The notes under the pieces are model-generated. The model was not told the DNA's origin. It did no database searches and saw nothing but the letters and a program-made list of their open reading frames with translations. The position numbers were made by a program, and so were the translations under genes. From assembly GCA_002424305.1 (NCBI GenBank), contig DIQZ01000058.1, forward strand, positions 14,329 through 48,037: 33,709 nt of DNA. The letters run 5' to 3'. This document shows positions 24,449 to 32,892 of this stretch, piece after piece. Each line of letters opens with the position of its first letter. Positions within the stretch are counted from its first letter, which is position 1. The DNA is from Firmicutes bacterium UBA5449. Lineage in GTDB: Bacteria > Bacillota > SHA-98 > UBA4971.

Positions 24449-25897
24449 GTGAAGTCAGATATTGGCCTGATAGGTTTAGGTGTTATGGGACAGAATCTTG
24501 TCCTGAACATGGCAAACCATGGCTATGCCGTCTCGGTCTTTAATCGCACTTTACGTGTGGTAGATGAGTTCACTGCCGGCAAGGCACAAGGGTATGAGCT
24601 TATCACAGGCACACGCTCAATCCCGGAACTAGTTGAATCGTTAAGAGAGCCAAGGCGGATAATGCTCATGGTCAAAGCGGGCCAAGCTGTGGACGCGGTA
24701 ATTGAGCAACTCATTCCCTATTTGAGTCCCGGAGACATTATCATTGACTGCGGGAACTCCTATTTTAAGGATACTATCCGCCGCAATGAGTCATTGGAGA
24801 AAAAGGGATTCTTATACTTAGGTGTCGGAGTCTCTGGCGGAGAGGAAGGCGCTCTGAAGGGGCCGAGTATCATGCCGGGAGGCTCAAAGGCTGCATGGGA
24901 GCATGTAGAGAGGATTTTTGATGACATAGCAGCTAAAGCGGGTTCAGGTGAACCATGCTGCAAATATCTTGGACAGGATGGAGCAGGACACTTCGTCAAG
25001 ATGGTCCATAACGGCATTGAATATGCTGACATGCAACTAATCGCTGAGGCATATGCCATTATGAGGAATCTTTTTGGTATGGAAGTGGTCGAGATACAGA
25101 AGGTTCTTAAAGATTGGAGTACGGGAGAACTCAGCTCCTACCTCATTGAGATTACCCGAGATATTCTAGGCAAGAAAGATAAGGATACAGGGAAGCCACT
25201 GATAGATGTTATTAAGGATGCAGCAGGGCAGAAGGGCACAGGTAAATGGACATCTCAAGAGGCATTGGATCTAGGTGTTCCCGCTCCCACCCTTGTGCAT
25301 GCTGTATTCGCACGTTGTATGTCTGCGCTGAAAGATGAGCGGATGCTGGCCGCGACTATGCTTCCAGATCCGGGACAGGCTGAGTTTACTGACGCCAGAT
25401 CTGAGAGCATATCTCATCTGAAAGCAGCGCTCTACGCCTCGAAAATCTGCGCTTATGCGGAGGGATTTGCCCTCATGAAAGAGGCGTCAAGAGAGTACGG
25501 CTGGGACCTTGACTTAGGTAAAGTCGCTCTCTTATGGCGAGGCGGATGTATCATTAGAGCTCAATTCCTAGACCGGATAACTGACGCTTTCAACCATAAT
25601 CCGGATTTGACCAACTTAATACTGGATCCGTATTTTAAGGATATTATCATCTCTTCACAAGAAAGCTGGCGTCTTGTGGCAAGCTCGGCAATGAGGCATG
25701 GAGTACCTGTACCTGCTTTCGCTTCAGCGCTTTCATACTACGATTCCTATCGCACGCCTGTGCTTCCTGCAAATCTCATACAGGCCCAGCGTGACTACTT
25801 TGGCGCCCATACCTATGAGAGAGTGGACAAGCCGGGAACGTTTCACACTGAGTGGATGGATGAAAGCGACATAAGCGAAAGCTTGGAGAGCAAGTAA
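24449..25897 (+). CDS. gnd: 6-phosphogluconate dehydrogenase, decarboxylating
   Basis: A 482-residue enzyme of the long, dimeric type. Reaction: 6-phosphogluconate plus NAD(P)+ to ribulose-5-phosphate, CO2 and NAD(P)H. Dinucleotide motif GLGVMG at 9-14, NRT after the second strand (32-34), SGGEEGA at 129-135, catalytic K184 and E191 in KMVHNGIEYADMQ, and the C-terminal AQRDYFGAHTYERVD segment. The GTG start overlaps nothing and lies 14 bases after the LarA-family stop, with AGGTAGGTGG upstream. Placement between the LarA-like and UxaE genes suggests it is dedicated to this catabolic route rather than to central metabolism. The F-N-R-T after beta-2 is the NADP-preferring pattern, but cofactor choice is not certain. 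Confidence 0.96.
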   Translation: MKSDIGLIGLGVMGQNLVLNMANHGYAVSVFNRTLRVVDEFTAGKAQGYELITGTRSIPELVESLREPRRIMLMVKAGQAVDAVIEQLIPYLSPGDIIIDCGNSYFKDTIRRNESLEKKGFLYLGVGVSGGEEGALKGPSIMPGGSKAAWEHVERIFDDIAAKAGSGEPCCKYLGQDGAGHFVKMVHNGIEYADMQLIAEAYAIMRNLFGMEVVEIQKVLKDWSTGELSSYLIEITRDILGKKDKDTGKPLIDVIKDAAGQKGTGKWTSQEALDLGVPAPTLVHAVFARCMSALKDERMLAATMLPDPGQAEFTDARSESISHLKAALYASKICAYAEGFALMKEASREYGWDLDLGKVALLWRGGCIIRAQFLDRITDAFNHNPDLTNLILDPYFKDIIISSQESWRLVASSAMRHGVPVPAFASALSYYDSYRTPVLPANLIQAQRDYFGAHTYERVDKPGTFHTEWMDESDISESLESK

Positions 25898-25911
25898 TAA
25901 GACGTCATGGT

Positions 25912-27501
25912 GTGATGTATGCCCTCGCGATTTATCAATGTCCCCACACACATGGGGTACGAAGAGTGCATTTGTGGGTTGATGGAAGATTGACAAAGCC
26001 AAGGGATGCAATGGATGACGGAAAGGAAGAGATAATATTGAACTTAGGATGCGCGTATCCCAATTCCCTTCATGAGAAAGACGGGTCTGTTCTCTTCCTT
26101 ATTAAAGGGGAACGGGAAAAGAAACTCGTGGTAATAGGCGATGGGTCAGCAGTCTTTCAGGAGCTTAAAGGTGGCAAAGGCTCACATCAAGGTCTTGTTG
26201 TTAAAATTTGTGATTTGTCAGTTGCCAACAGCCATGTCATAAGAAAACATTTTCCATATACGCGCCCGGTTTCCCTCAGGAAGTTCGACGCTACGATAGG
26301 CGTAGGTGATAGGTTGGGAGTGGCATCGCCCGGACACATAAAGGTAATACGCGACTGTAATGTAGGGCCGATCCTTGCTCAACAATCGATTAGAGAGCTT
26401 GCCCTTACAGGAAGAACCTTTGAGGGGGTGCTTTCAGACGCAGTCTGGGCAGTGTTTCAAGAGGGCTATCGCAGTGGGTTCGGTGCGGATGGAGACCACC
26501 TCAAGTCAATGGACGAGGTTAAGCTGGCCCTCGATACCGGTTACACCATGATAACGTTGGATTGCTCTGAACACATTAATGATATTGAAGGTTTTTCTGA
26601 TGACGCGGTAGAGCGTCTGTACATGGAGATGAATAAAGGGACGCGCGACAGGCTGGAATCGCGGTTTCTATCCGAGGAGTTTGAGCTCGAATCAGGTTTT
26701 ACGTTGACATTCAGTCAAGATGCGTTAAGAGAAAACGCTGTTATTTATCAAAAAGCCATAGATTTTGCGATTAATGTTTTCGACACAATGATTAAGCCAT
26801 GTAATCAGGACATAGACTTTGAGATGTCAATTGATGAGACATCAACTCCTACGGACCCCCTGGCACACTTCTTTGTAGCTCTGCAGCTTAGCGAGGCCGG
26901 TGTAGATTTATACAGTGTTGCTCCGCGTTTTTGCGGCGAATTCCAAAAGGGTATTGATTACATAGGCAATCTTCAGCAGTTTCGGGAGGAACTCCAAGCT
27001 CATCAGCGAATCGCATCACACTTTGACTACAAGCTGAGTGTCCATTCAGGAAGCGACAAATTCAGTGTATTCCCGATTATCGGTGAAGAGACTAAGGGGC
27101 ATGTTCATGTCAAGACCGCGGGCACAAACTGGCTTGAAGCAATCAGAGTAATCATTCACAGAGATCCGGGGCTTTATCGAGAGCTACACACGTTTGCCCT
27201 GGAGCATCTTACTGAGGCCAGGCGGTATTATCACGTTACATTGGATACCGGTGGAATTCCTGATGTGCTTGAGCTGAGAGATGATGAACTCGAAGATCTT
27301 ATGAGTCAGAACGATGCCAGACAGTTGATGCATATCACTTATGGGGTAATTCTCCAGGCAAAAGACGGCTCCGGAGATTGTCGTTTCAGGGATAGGATTT
27401 ACAGGTGCCTCTATGAAAATGAAGCGCTATACTATGAATTCCTTGCAAGACACATTGGTAATCATCTCAAGGCCTTGGGGTTGCAAGGATCGACATCTTA
27501 A
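25912..27501 (+). CDS. uxaE: Tagaturonate epimerase (UxaE-type)
   Basis: A 529-residue protein that I assign to the UxaE family (formerly a domain of unknown function; Thermotoga TM0440), metal-dependent enzymes that epimerise D-tagaturonate to D-fructuronate at C3/C4. Recognisable stretches are FGADGDHLKS, TLDCSEHIND, DFEMSIDETSTPTDPLAHFFV, YKLSVHSGSDKFSVFP and HVKTAGTNWLEA, each rich in His/Asp/Glu expected for a zinc site. It is the last gene of the operon, 14 bases after gnd. It would feed fructuronate to the SDR enzyme. Uronate isomerase (UxaC), which makes tagaturonate, is not in the window. Start is GTG 25912 or ATG 25915, neither with a clear ribosome site. Confidence 0.82.
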   Translation: MMYALAIYQCPHTHGVRRVHLWVDGRLTKPRDAMDDGKEEIILNLGCAYPNSLHEKDGSVLFLIKGEREKKLVVIGDGSAVFQELKGGKGSHQGLVVKICDLSVANSHVIRKHFPYTRPVSLRKFDATIGVGDRLGVASPGHIKVIRDCNVGPILAQQSIRELALTGRTFEGVLSDAVWAVFQEGYRSGFGADGDHLKSMDEVKLALDTGYTMITLDCSEHINDIEGFSDDAVERLYMEMNKGTRDRLESRFLSEEFELESGFTLTFSQDALRENAVIYQKAIDFAINVFDTMIKPCNQDIDFEMSIDETSTPTDPLAHFFVALQLSEAGVDLYSVAPRFCGEFQKGIDYIGNLQQFREELQAHQRIASHFDYKLSVHSGSDKFSVFPIIGEETKGHVHVKTAGTNWLEAIRVIIHRDPGLYRELHTFALEHLTEARRYYHVTLDTGGIPDVLELRDDELEDLMSQNDARQLMHITYGVILQAKDGSGDCRFRDRIYRCLYENEALYYEFLARHIGNHLKALGLQGSTS

Positions 27502-27590
27502 AACAATGTGTTGAAAAGGATGCCTTGACATGAGGCCGGCGATAGGCCAATGATACAGCAGTCCCAAAACACGAGCAGTCTCAAAATGGA

Positions 27591-27619
27591 TTGACACGTT
27601 GGCTACATTGTGCTATAAA
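27591..27619 (+). promoter_or_regulatory. Strong sigma-A promoter of tRNA-Arg(CCT)
   Basis: TTGACA (27591-27596), 17-base spacer, TATAAA (27614-27619). Consensus -35 and near-consensus -10, about 35 bases before the mature tRNA. Confidence 0.88.
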
Positions 27620-27654
27620 ATATGTAAGCTAATATATTGGATTAAAATCTTGGT

Positions 27655-27730
27655 GGCCCCGTAGCTCAGTGGATAGAGCAGCGGTTTCCTAAACCGCGTG
27701 TCGGACGTTCGATTCGTCTCGGGGCTACCA
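27655..27730 (+). tRNA. tRNA-Arg (anticodon CCT)
   Basis: 76 nt with encoded CCA. Acceptor GGCCCCG/CGGGGCT (G-T at the first pair), D arm GCTC..GAGC, anticodon stem GCGGT/ACCGC with loop TTCCTAA (CCT), T loop TTCGATT. A run of seven T follows at 27732. Confidence 0.97.
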
Positions 27731-28029
27731 GTTTTTTTATATGTATGCTTTTCGAGATGTCATTTATTCCTGCCCTACGCCTTGCTGACGATGAAGGAGC
27801 TGTTCGCACATCTTCACCACGAGCATGACGCCGAAGCCTGACAGCCGAAGCTTGATAGGTCTTGCCCCAAACTCCTCATGATGTTATTATAGTAGCGAGC
27901 CTGAGGTAGGCCTTGGAGACAGCTATCAGATTTGCGCCGGTTGCGCTGCGGTTGCGCTGTGCGCTGTAAGATTTCTACTATGGAGTCACGTGCGGATGTG
28001 CATTATGAGTTATGTTATATGAGCAACAT
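27731..28029. other. Intergenic region rich in short duplications
   Basis: No gene seen. It holds a 14-bp near-tandem repeat (27831-27858, CCGAAGCCTGACAG then CCGAAGCTTGATAG) and a perfect 11-bp tandem repeat CGGTTGCGCTG (27938-27948 and 27949-27959) followed by a partial third copy. No obvious promoter for tadA. Confidence 0.6.
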
Positions 28030-28482
28030 ATGAATGATGAAACGTTTATGCACAGGGCCCTTCTGGAAGCGAAGAAGGCGTACTTGAAAGGCGAAGTTCC
28101 TGTAGGTGCTATCATCACCTTAGACGGGCAGGTTATTGCAAGAGGACATAATCGCAGAGAGGAATTACAGGACCCAACTGCTCATGCAGAGATATTAGTG
28201 ATAAGAGAGGCGTCAGAGCGACTCCGTTCATGGCGCCTAAAGGGTGCAACTCTCTATGTGACATTGGAACCGTGTTCAATGTGTGCCGGTGCTTTGGTTC
28301 TGGCAAGAGTCGCGCGTCTCGTCTATGGAGCGCCGGACCCCAAATCAGGGGCTGCAGGGTCAATCATGAACTTGGTGGAACATGAAGCCTTGAATCATAG
28401 GCTGGACGTGACAAGCGGTGTCCTTCAAGAGGAGTGTGCTACACTTCTTAGGCAGTTTTTTTCAGAGTTGCGCGATGTTTAG
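28030..28482 (+). CDS. tadA: tRNA-specific adenosine deaminase TadA
   Basis: A 150-residue zinc deaminase that converts A34 to inosine in tRNA-Arg(ACG), which is itself encoded in this window. Zinc and catalytic residues are in TAHAEIL (His, Glu) and EPCSMCAGA (two Cys); the EVPVGAII start of the fold and the GAAGSIMNLVEH loop match TadA. The ATG at 28030 aligns with the Bacillus start (MNDETFMHRALLEAKKA against MTQDELYMKEAIKEAKKA); an in-frame ATG at 28012 would add six residues and neither has a clear ribosome site. A 10-bp tandem duplication spans its stop codon. Confidence 0.96.
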   Translation: MNDETFMHRALLEAKKAYLKGEVPVGAIITLDGQVIARGHNRREELQDPTAHAEILVIREASERLRSWRLKGATLYVTLEPCSMCAGALVLARVARLVYGAPDPKSGAAGSIMNLVEHEALNHRLDVTSGVLQEECATLLRQFFSELRDV

Positions 28483-28494
28483 CTATGTTTAGAT
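28475..28494. repeat. 10-bp tandem duplication across the tadA stop codon
   Basis: ATGTTTAGCT is followed by ATGTTTAGAT; each copy contains the TAG that ends tadA in the first copy. Confidence 0.7.
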
Positions 28495-28563
28495 GAACTG
28501 GATCAGTGAAATGAAATCATGGTCTAAACTGAATAAGTTCTACAGATAAAGAGTAGACCAAGC

Positions 28564-28656
28564 GGAGAGATGGCTGAGTGGTTGAAAGCGCTCGCCTCGA
28601 AAGCGAGTGGGCGGGTAGCCCCTGCCCCGTGAGTTCGAATCTCACTCTCTCCGCCA
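28564..28656 (+). tRNA. tRNA-Ser (anticodon CGA)
   Basis: 93 nt class II tRNA with long variable arm and encoded CCA. Acceptor GGAGAGA/TCTCTCC, anticodon stem CTCGC/GCGAG with loop CTCGAAA (CGA), T loop TTCGAAT. Discriminator G as in serine tRNAs. Confidence 0.97.
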
Positions 28657-28671
28657 GCATTGACCCTTTTC

Positions 28672-28765
28672 GGAGAGGTGGCTGAGTTGGTTGAAGGCGC
28701 CCGCCTGGAAAGCGGGTAGGCAGAAGTTCTCTGTCTCGCGGGTTCGAATCCCGCCCTCTCCGCCA
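28672..28765 (+). tRNA. tRNA-Ser (anticodon GGA)
   Basis: 94 nt class II tRNA, 15 bases after the first. Acceptor GGAGAGG/CCTCTCC, anticodon stem CCCGC/GCGGG with loop CTGGAAA (GGA), long variable arm, discriminator G and encoded CCA. Confidence 0.97.
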
Positions 28766-28784
28766 TATTTATGTATATTTATGT
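28765..28784. repeat. 10-bp tandem duplication at the 3' end of tRNA-Ser(GGA)
   Basis: ATATTTATGT twice in succession, beginning with the final A of the encoded CCA and running into the short spacer before the SRP RNA gene. Confidence 0.8.
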
Positions 28785-28804
28785 GAAAATACTTCTATTG
28801 TCAA

Positions 28805-29084
28805 GGTTTGGTCGTGCTAGATGGGGAGGTAGCGGTGCCCTGAACCCGCAACCCGCTATAGCGGGGTTGAATTCCCACCTGAGGCCGACTCTTCGTGGGG
28901 CCTGGCCCTGTTAAGTAGCGAAGAAGACTGGGTCCTACGCAACAGAAGTCTGTGAAGCCCGTCAGGACCGGGAGGTAGCAGCGGTAAGCAGAATGTTCTG
29001 TGTGCCGTAGGGGCGCCTGGCCGGAGCCGGCTGACAGGTTACCGCCTGGGGAGGGCGTTCGAAGGTGGGTGCACGACCATTGTT
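28805..29084 (+). ncRNA. ffs: Signal recognition particle RNA, large (Bacillus) type
   Basis: About 280 nt with both Alu and S domains. Alu domain: GTCGTGCTAGATGGGGAGGT...GGTGCCCTGAACCCGCAA near the 5' end, and GAAGGTGGGTGCACGACC at the 3' end, which pairs back (TGGTCGTGC with GCACGACCA). S domain: GTCAGGACCGGGAGGTAGCAGCGGTAA, the Ffh-binding hairpin with its asymmetric loop. The RNA scaffolds Ffh and targets membrane proteins to the translocon. Exact ends are estimated from the terminal pairing. Confidence 0.95.
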
Positions 29085-29086
29085 GG

Positions 29087-29128
29087 ACCGGCCCTGTCCT
29101 GGATTAATTACCGGGAGGCCGGTTTTTT
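29087..29128 (+). terminator. Intrinsic terminator of the SRP RNA gene
   Basis: ACCGGCC (29087-29093) pairs with GGCCGGT (29117-29123), with further pairing of CCTGG/CCGGG inside, followed by TTTTTT. Confidence 0.85.
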
Positions 29129-29257
29129 CTTCCTGTGCTTTCATATAAGGTTTTTCAATTCGAGTCTTGCCTTGGGCTCGTGGCCCTTGGCGGCATCAGC
29201 TGCAGGAATTGGACGATGGAACCAGAACTTCATATCTTGGGTAAGGAGGGGCTGGAA

Positions 29258-31192
29258 GTGACATATGTCTCGCTGTATCGCCGATTTAGACCGCAGACAT
29301 TCGCTGAAGTCGTGGGACAGGACCACGTTACGCGTACGCTGCGTAATGCTATAGCCTCAGATCGCACATCTCATGCATATCTTTTCTCGGGTCCGCGAGG
29401 AACGGGCAAGACTACCGTAGCTAAGGTGCTTTCAAAGGCTCTAAATTGTAAGGAAGGTCCGACTCCCGATCCTTGCGGCAAGTGTGACGCGTGTACTAGA
29501 ATTCAAGACGGCTACTCCATGGACGTTGTTGAAATTGACGCTGCGTCCAATCGAGGGATTGATGAAATCCGCGATCTTCGGGAGAAGGTGAAGTTTGCAC
29601 CGGTCGAAGAACGATATAAAGTCTACATCATCGATGAGGTTCACATGCTAACTCAGGAAGCGTTCAACGCTCTGTTGAAGACCTTGGAAGAGCCTCCCCA
29701 ACGTGTAGTGTTTATTCTTGCAACCACTGAACCTCATAGAGTGCTTCCCACGATTTTGTCAAGGTGCCAAAGGTTCGATTTTCGGCGTCTTACCGTAAGT
29801 GAGCTCGCAGGACAGGTTTCCCGGGTAGCTGAAGTTGAAGGAATTGAGCTTTCTGAAGATGCAGTGAGGCTTATTGCCACAGGAGCTCAAGGCGCAGCTC
29901 GTGACGCGCTTGGGCTTCTTGAACAGTGTGCTGCGTATACAGGGGGCAAGATAACTTACGATGACGCTGTCGCTGCTCTTGGGGTTGCAGGATTTCGTAA
30001 AGTGATTAGCTTTAGTGACGAAGTAATCAAAGGAGACCTGGCATCAGCGCTCACCGTTGTAAGGGAGCTTATTGATTCCGGACATGACCCCGCCTTGTTC
30101 CTTAGAGATGTTCTGGAACATTTCAGGAACTTACTTGTTTTGAAGACATGCGGATTTGAGCGGAATCTAATTGATACTCCTGAAGCGGCCCTCGCCGACT
30201 TGAAGAGGCAGGCCGGTGTTCTCTCCAAAGCTGTGATACTTCAAGCGATAGATATCCTAAGTGATGCAGATACAGAAATGAAATATTCAGCGTCTCCTCA
30301 GCTCACTACAGAGGTAATCACGATTAAGCTTGTCTATTTGCAGTCTCCTTCTGAGCTTCAGAGCCAAACTATAGAGACGCAAGCAGCAGAAAGTCAGTGG
30401 GTAGCAGAAACTCAGCCCGTAGCAGAAACTCAGCCAACAGAGAGCCTACCGACAAAGGAGATTCCTTTGCCACCGGAAAGGCTGTCAGCAGATGCACGGA
30501 CCGGCGAAGGCCTGCAGCGGATGAGTTCGCAGGGTATAAGTGCGGTCACTGAAACAGCATCGACTGCAAGTCCCAAGACTAAGAGTCCGCCTAAGGAAAG
30601 CCCATCGACTGAAAGCAGGGCAAGAAGCAAATCAAAGGGTAAACCTGCTAAAGAAGACGGATCGGTTGTGAAGTCGGCTCATGTAAGCCTTGATACAATA
30701 AAGGCTGATTGGGATAATGTAATAGATGCATTAAAGCCAGGGATTGAGAAAGCACTGTATTACGCAGATGGTATCCCGACAGAGCTTAACGAGAATGAAT
30801 TGGTAATATCCTTCCAAGACGATGTGCGAAAAGAGCTGGCTTCTGAAAGGCGTCGGAGGAAAAACATACAGGATGCTGTGAATAAGATCTTTGGGGTCAA
30901 GTTTTCTATAAGTTTTGTTCTGTCGCAGGAGCCGAACAAGATTGAGTTTCAACTGGAACCCAGTGGTGGATTGTCTGAAGAGAGAGAGACTATCCAAGGA
31001 GATATCGTAGGCGAGGTGTCTCAGAGACCGGAGTTTGGTGGCACAAGCGTGGAGAATGAACCTGACTCTGAAAATGATGAGGAAGAAGTAGGAGAGAGTC
31101 TTAGAAGGACTAGAGAAGCGGTCAGAGAACATCCTACGGTAAAGGCGGCTCTTTCAGTGTTTAAGGGTCGAGTATTCAGGATCGATGTGTAA
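29258..31192 (+). CDS. dnaX: DNA polymerase III subunit gamma/tau
   Basis: A 644-residue clamp-loader ATPase. AAA+ domain: Walker A GPRGTGKTT at 45-53, zinc cysteines C64, C73, C76, C79 (CGKCDAC), Walker B IIDEVHML near 125, sensor/arginine-finger ILSRCQRFDFR near 165. Domain III follows to about 370. A low-complexity linker (about 375-470) is rich in Thr, Glu, Ser and Pro and includes a duplicated VAETQP unit. The C-terminal part (about 480-560) holds the tau-like domain (ISLDTIKADWDNV-type start). The GTG at 29258 is chosen for AAGGAGGG seven bases upstream; an in-frame ATG at 29135 overlaps the SRP terminator tail and would add 41 unlike residues. First gene of the dnaX-ybaB-recR block. 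Confidence 0.96.
   Translation: MTYVSLYRRFRPQTFAEVVGQDHVTRTLRNAIASDRTSHAYLFSGPRGTGKTTVAKVLSKALNCKEGPTPDPCGKCDACTRIQDGYSMDVVEIDAASNRGIDEIRDLREKVKFAPVEERYKVYIIDEVHMLTQEAFNALLKTLEEPPQRVVFILATTEPHRVLPTILSRCQRFDFRRLTVSELAGQVSRVAEVEGIELSEDAVRLIATGAQGAARDALGLLEQCAAYTGGKITYDDAVAALGVAGFRKVISFSDEVIKGDLASALTVVRELIDSGHDPALFLRDVLEHFRNLLVLKTCGFERNLIDTPEAALADLKRQAGVLSKAVILQAIDILSDADTEMKYSASPQLTTEVITIKLVYLQSPSELQSQTIETQAAESQWVAETQPVAETQPTESLPTKEIPLPPERLSADARTGEGLQRMSSQGISAVTETASTASPKTKSPPKESPSTESRARSKSKGKPAKEDGSVVKSAHVSLDTIKADWDNVIDALKPGIEKALYYADGIPTELNENELVISFQDDVRKELASERRRRKNIQDAVNKIFGVKFSISFVLSQEPNKIEFQLEPSGGLSEERETIQGDIVGEVSQRPEFGGTSVENEPDSENDEEEVGESLRRTREAVREHPTVKAALSVFKGRVFRIDV
30401..30436 (+). repeat. 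18-bp tandem duplication inside dnaX
   Basis: GTAGCAGAAACTCAGCC(C/A) occurs twice in succession in frame, encoding VAETQP-VAETQP in the flexible linker of gamma/tau. Confidence 0.9.
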
Positions 31193-31221
31193 AAAAGTGA
31201 AGACATCCGGGAGGCGGGCTT

Positions 31222-31545
31222 ATGGCAAACAATATGGGTAGAATGATGAAACAGGTTCAGAAGATGCAAGCAGATCTGGCGCGGGTCCAGGAGGAATTGA
31301 AAGAGAAAACTGCGCAAGGGACCGCAGGTGGCGGTGTGGTAAAGGTTACTGTCAACGGTCACCAAGAAATCCAGGCGATAGAAATAGCACCTGAGGCTGT
31401 AGACCCGGATGACGTTGAGATGCTACAGGACCTCATTATTGCTGCTGTTAATGATGCGCTCCGTAAGTGTCAAGATATGATATCGAACGAAATGGGTAAG
31501 GTCACAGGTGGACTCAACCTACCTGGGCTGCCTCCTCTGTTTTAA
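31222..31545 (+). CDS. ybaB: YbaB/EbfC family nucleoid-associated protein
   Basis: A 107-residue DNA-binding protein that forms a tweezer-like dimer. The N-terminal Met- and Gln-rich helix (MGRMMKQVQKMQADLARVQEELKEKTAQG), the VKVTVNGHQEIQAIEI strand pair and the C-terminal MGLNLPGLPPLF-like tail are all family hallmarks. It sits between dnaX and recR, as in most bacteria. Start is supported by a G-rich GGGAGG 10 bases upstream. A perfect 9-bp tandem duplication spans its stop codon. Confidence 0.96.
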   Translation: MANNMGRMMKQVQKMQADLARVQEELKEKTAQGTAGGGVVKVTVNGHQEIQAIEIAPEAVDPDDVEMLQDLIIAAVNDALRKCQDMISNEMGKVTGGLNLPGLPPLF

Positions 31546-31554
31546 CTGTTTTAA
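31537..31554. repeat. 9-bp tandem duplication across the ybaB stop codon
   Basis: CTGTTTTAA (31537-31545) is repeated at 31546-31554. The first copy ends with the TAA stop of ybaB. Confidence 0.9.
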
Positions 31555-31608
31555 CTAAGGTAGACTTTTTGCTATTTTGTGACCGGGTGATTAAGGAGAG
31601 AGAAAACA

Positions 31609-32208
31609 ATGTCCCGCTATGTACAACCTATGGCGAACCTTATTGAACAGCTTATGCGCTTGCCGAGTATAGGTCCGAAGACTGCGCAACGTCTGGCGTT
31701 TCACATATTGAGAACTCCTCGGGAGAGCGTGGTCAGGCTTGCAGAAGCTTTGATCGATGCCAAGGACAAGATAATTCCTTGTTCAGTGTGCGGTAATATC
31801 ACTGAAGAAGACCCATGTTCCATATGTGTGGATGATCAACGGGATAAGGCATTGATTGCCGTGGTTGAGGAATCCAAAGATGTGCTGGCACTGGAACGAA
31901 CCGGCGAGTTCCACGGATTGTACCATGTTTTGGGTGGCGCTATTTCGCCTATGGACGGTATAGGACCTGACGATATCAATGTCAGTGAGCTGTTGGAGCG
32001 TCTGAAACAACATACCGTGAAAGAGGTTATTCTCGCTACAGATCCCAATATCGAAGGCGAGGCTACATCCATGTATTTAGCCAAGCTTATCAAGCCCCTC
32101 GGGGTTAGGGTCACCAGGATAGCTCATGGGCTTCCTGTCGGGGGCGACCTGGAGTATGCTGACGAGGTTACGCTTGCAAGAGCGCTTGAAGGACGGCGCG
32201 AGGTATAA
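31609..32208 (+). CDS. recR: Recombination mediator protein RecR
   Basis: A 199-residue protein that, with RecO, loads RecA at gapped DNA. Helix-hairpin-helix LPSIGPKTAQRLAFHI near residue 20, the four-cysteine zinc finger CSVCGNITEEDPCSIC, a Toprim domain (ALIAVVEESKDVLALE, then ILATDPNIEGEATSMYL) and the C-terminal HGLPVGGDLEYADEVTLARALEGR are all canonical, and length is exactly that of the family. Ribosome site AAGGAGAG 10 bases upstream. Third gene of the dnaX-ybaB-recR block. Confidence 0.98.
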   Translation: MSRYVQPMANLIEQLMRLPSIGPKTAQRLAFHILRTPRESVVRLAEALIDAKDKIIPCSVCGNITEEDPCSICVDDQRDKALIAVVEESKDVLALERTGEFHGLYHVLGGAISPMDGIGPDDINVSELLERLKQHTVKEVILATDPNIEGEATSMYLAKLIKPLGVRVTRIAHGLPVGGDLEYADEVTLARALEGRREV

Positions 32209-32266
32209 TCTTCCTCATATCACACCATACTGTACTTTGACGATATTAACTTACCGGGAGGACAGT

Positions 32267-32614
32267 ATGGTGACAGGTGCGCATAAGCGGACTTCGATGG
32301 AATCCAAGGTTCAAGTAATGTTGAGCTCTTGTTGGCAGAAGATATTTGCCACTTCGCTGAATACTGCGTTGGACAGGATACGGGAGGCTTTTTGTGCAAC
32401 GCCAAGTAGGGAGGGGCATGTTCGTAACGTTGAACTTTCTCATTATCAAGCTGCACAAATCGCCAAACAAGAATGGTTATGGGCCGTTGAGTATTTTCAT
32501 GAGGTATCTGAACCGGGTCTTGTAGATTATGCTGTTTACTCACTTCAAGCAGCTGAACGAAAGTACATGTATCTTCTGGATAAGGCCCGCGAGGAATATG
32601 CCTCAATTACGTAA
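32267..32614 (+). CDS. yaaL: YaaL-family protein (DUF2508)
   Basis: A 115-residue small protein. The second half (EWLWAVEYFHEVSEPGLVDYAVYSLQAAERKYMYLLDKAREE) is a clear match to the DUF2508/YaaL pattern of Bacillota; the N-terminal 45 residues are unlike the usual family and make it longer than B. subtilis YaaL. The ATG at 32267 has GGGAGG five bases upstream; an ORF start at 32126 would overlap recR and has no support. It follows recR by 58 bases, as in Bacillus. Function is unknown. Confidence 0.82.
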   Translation: MVTGAHKRTSMESKVQVMLSSCWQKIFATSLNTALDRIREAFCATPSREGHVRNVELSHYQAAQIAKQEWLWAVEYFHEVSEPGLVDYAVYSLQAAERKYMYLLDKAREEYASIT

Positions 32615-32892
32615 TCGCTTATCTCACCACAACACACGGGACTCTTTCACAGCTATAGCCAGTTTTATCTAAATGTCTCTAATTCGCTTCAATATTAATG
32701 AGAGCAATATGAGATTCCTAGTGAGATGCCCGATTTTCAATCACCCAGACCCTGAACAATGATAGATAATAGCCCACATGTTCCCAAGCTATTCTTGAAA
32801 ATGTGGCAGTAAGGTATTCACATATGGCGGCGCATAACGGCATATATAAATTATAGGAATGTCCATTAAGATTCGCCTGAGGGGGTGAGGCC

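Noticed and set aside
29258..31192. Programmed frameshift in dnaX giving a separate gamma product
   Set aside because: No slippery A-run of the E. coli or Thermus type is visible near the end of domain III.
32800..32892. Sigma-E promoter upstream of bofA
   Set aside because: AT-rich hexamers are present (TATAAATTATAG) but no pair matches either sigma-E or sigma-A consensus at the right spacing well enough to report.
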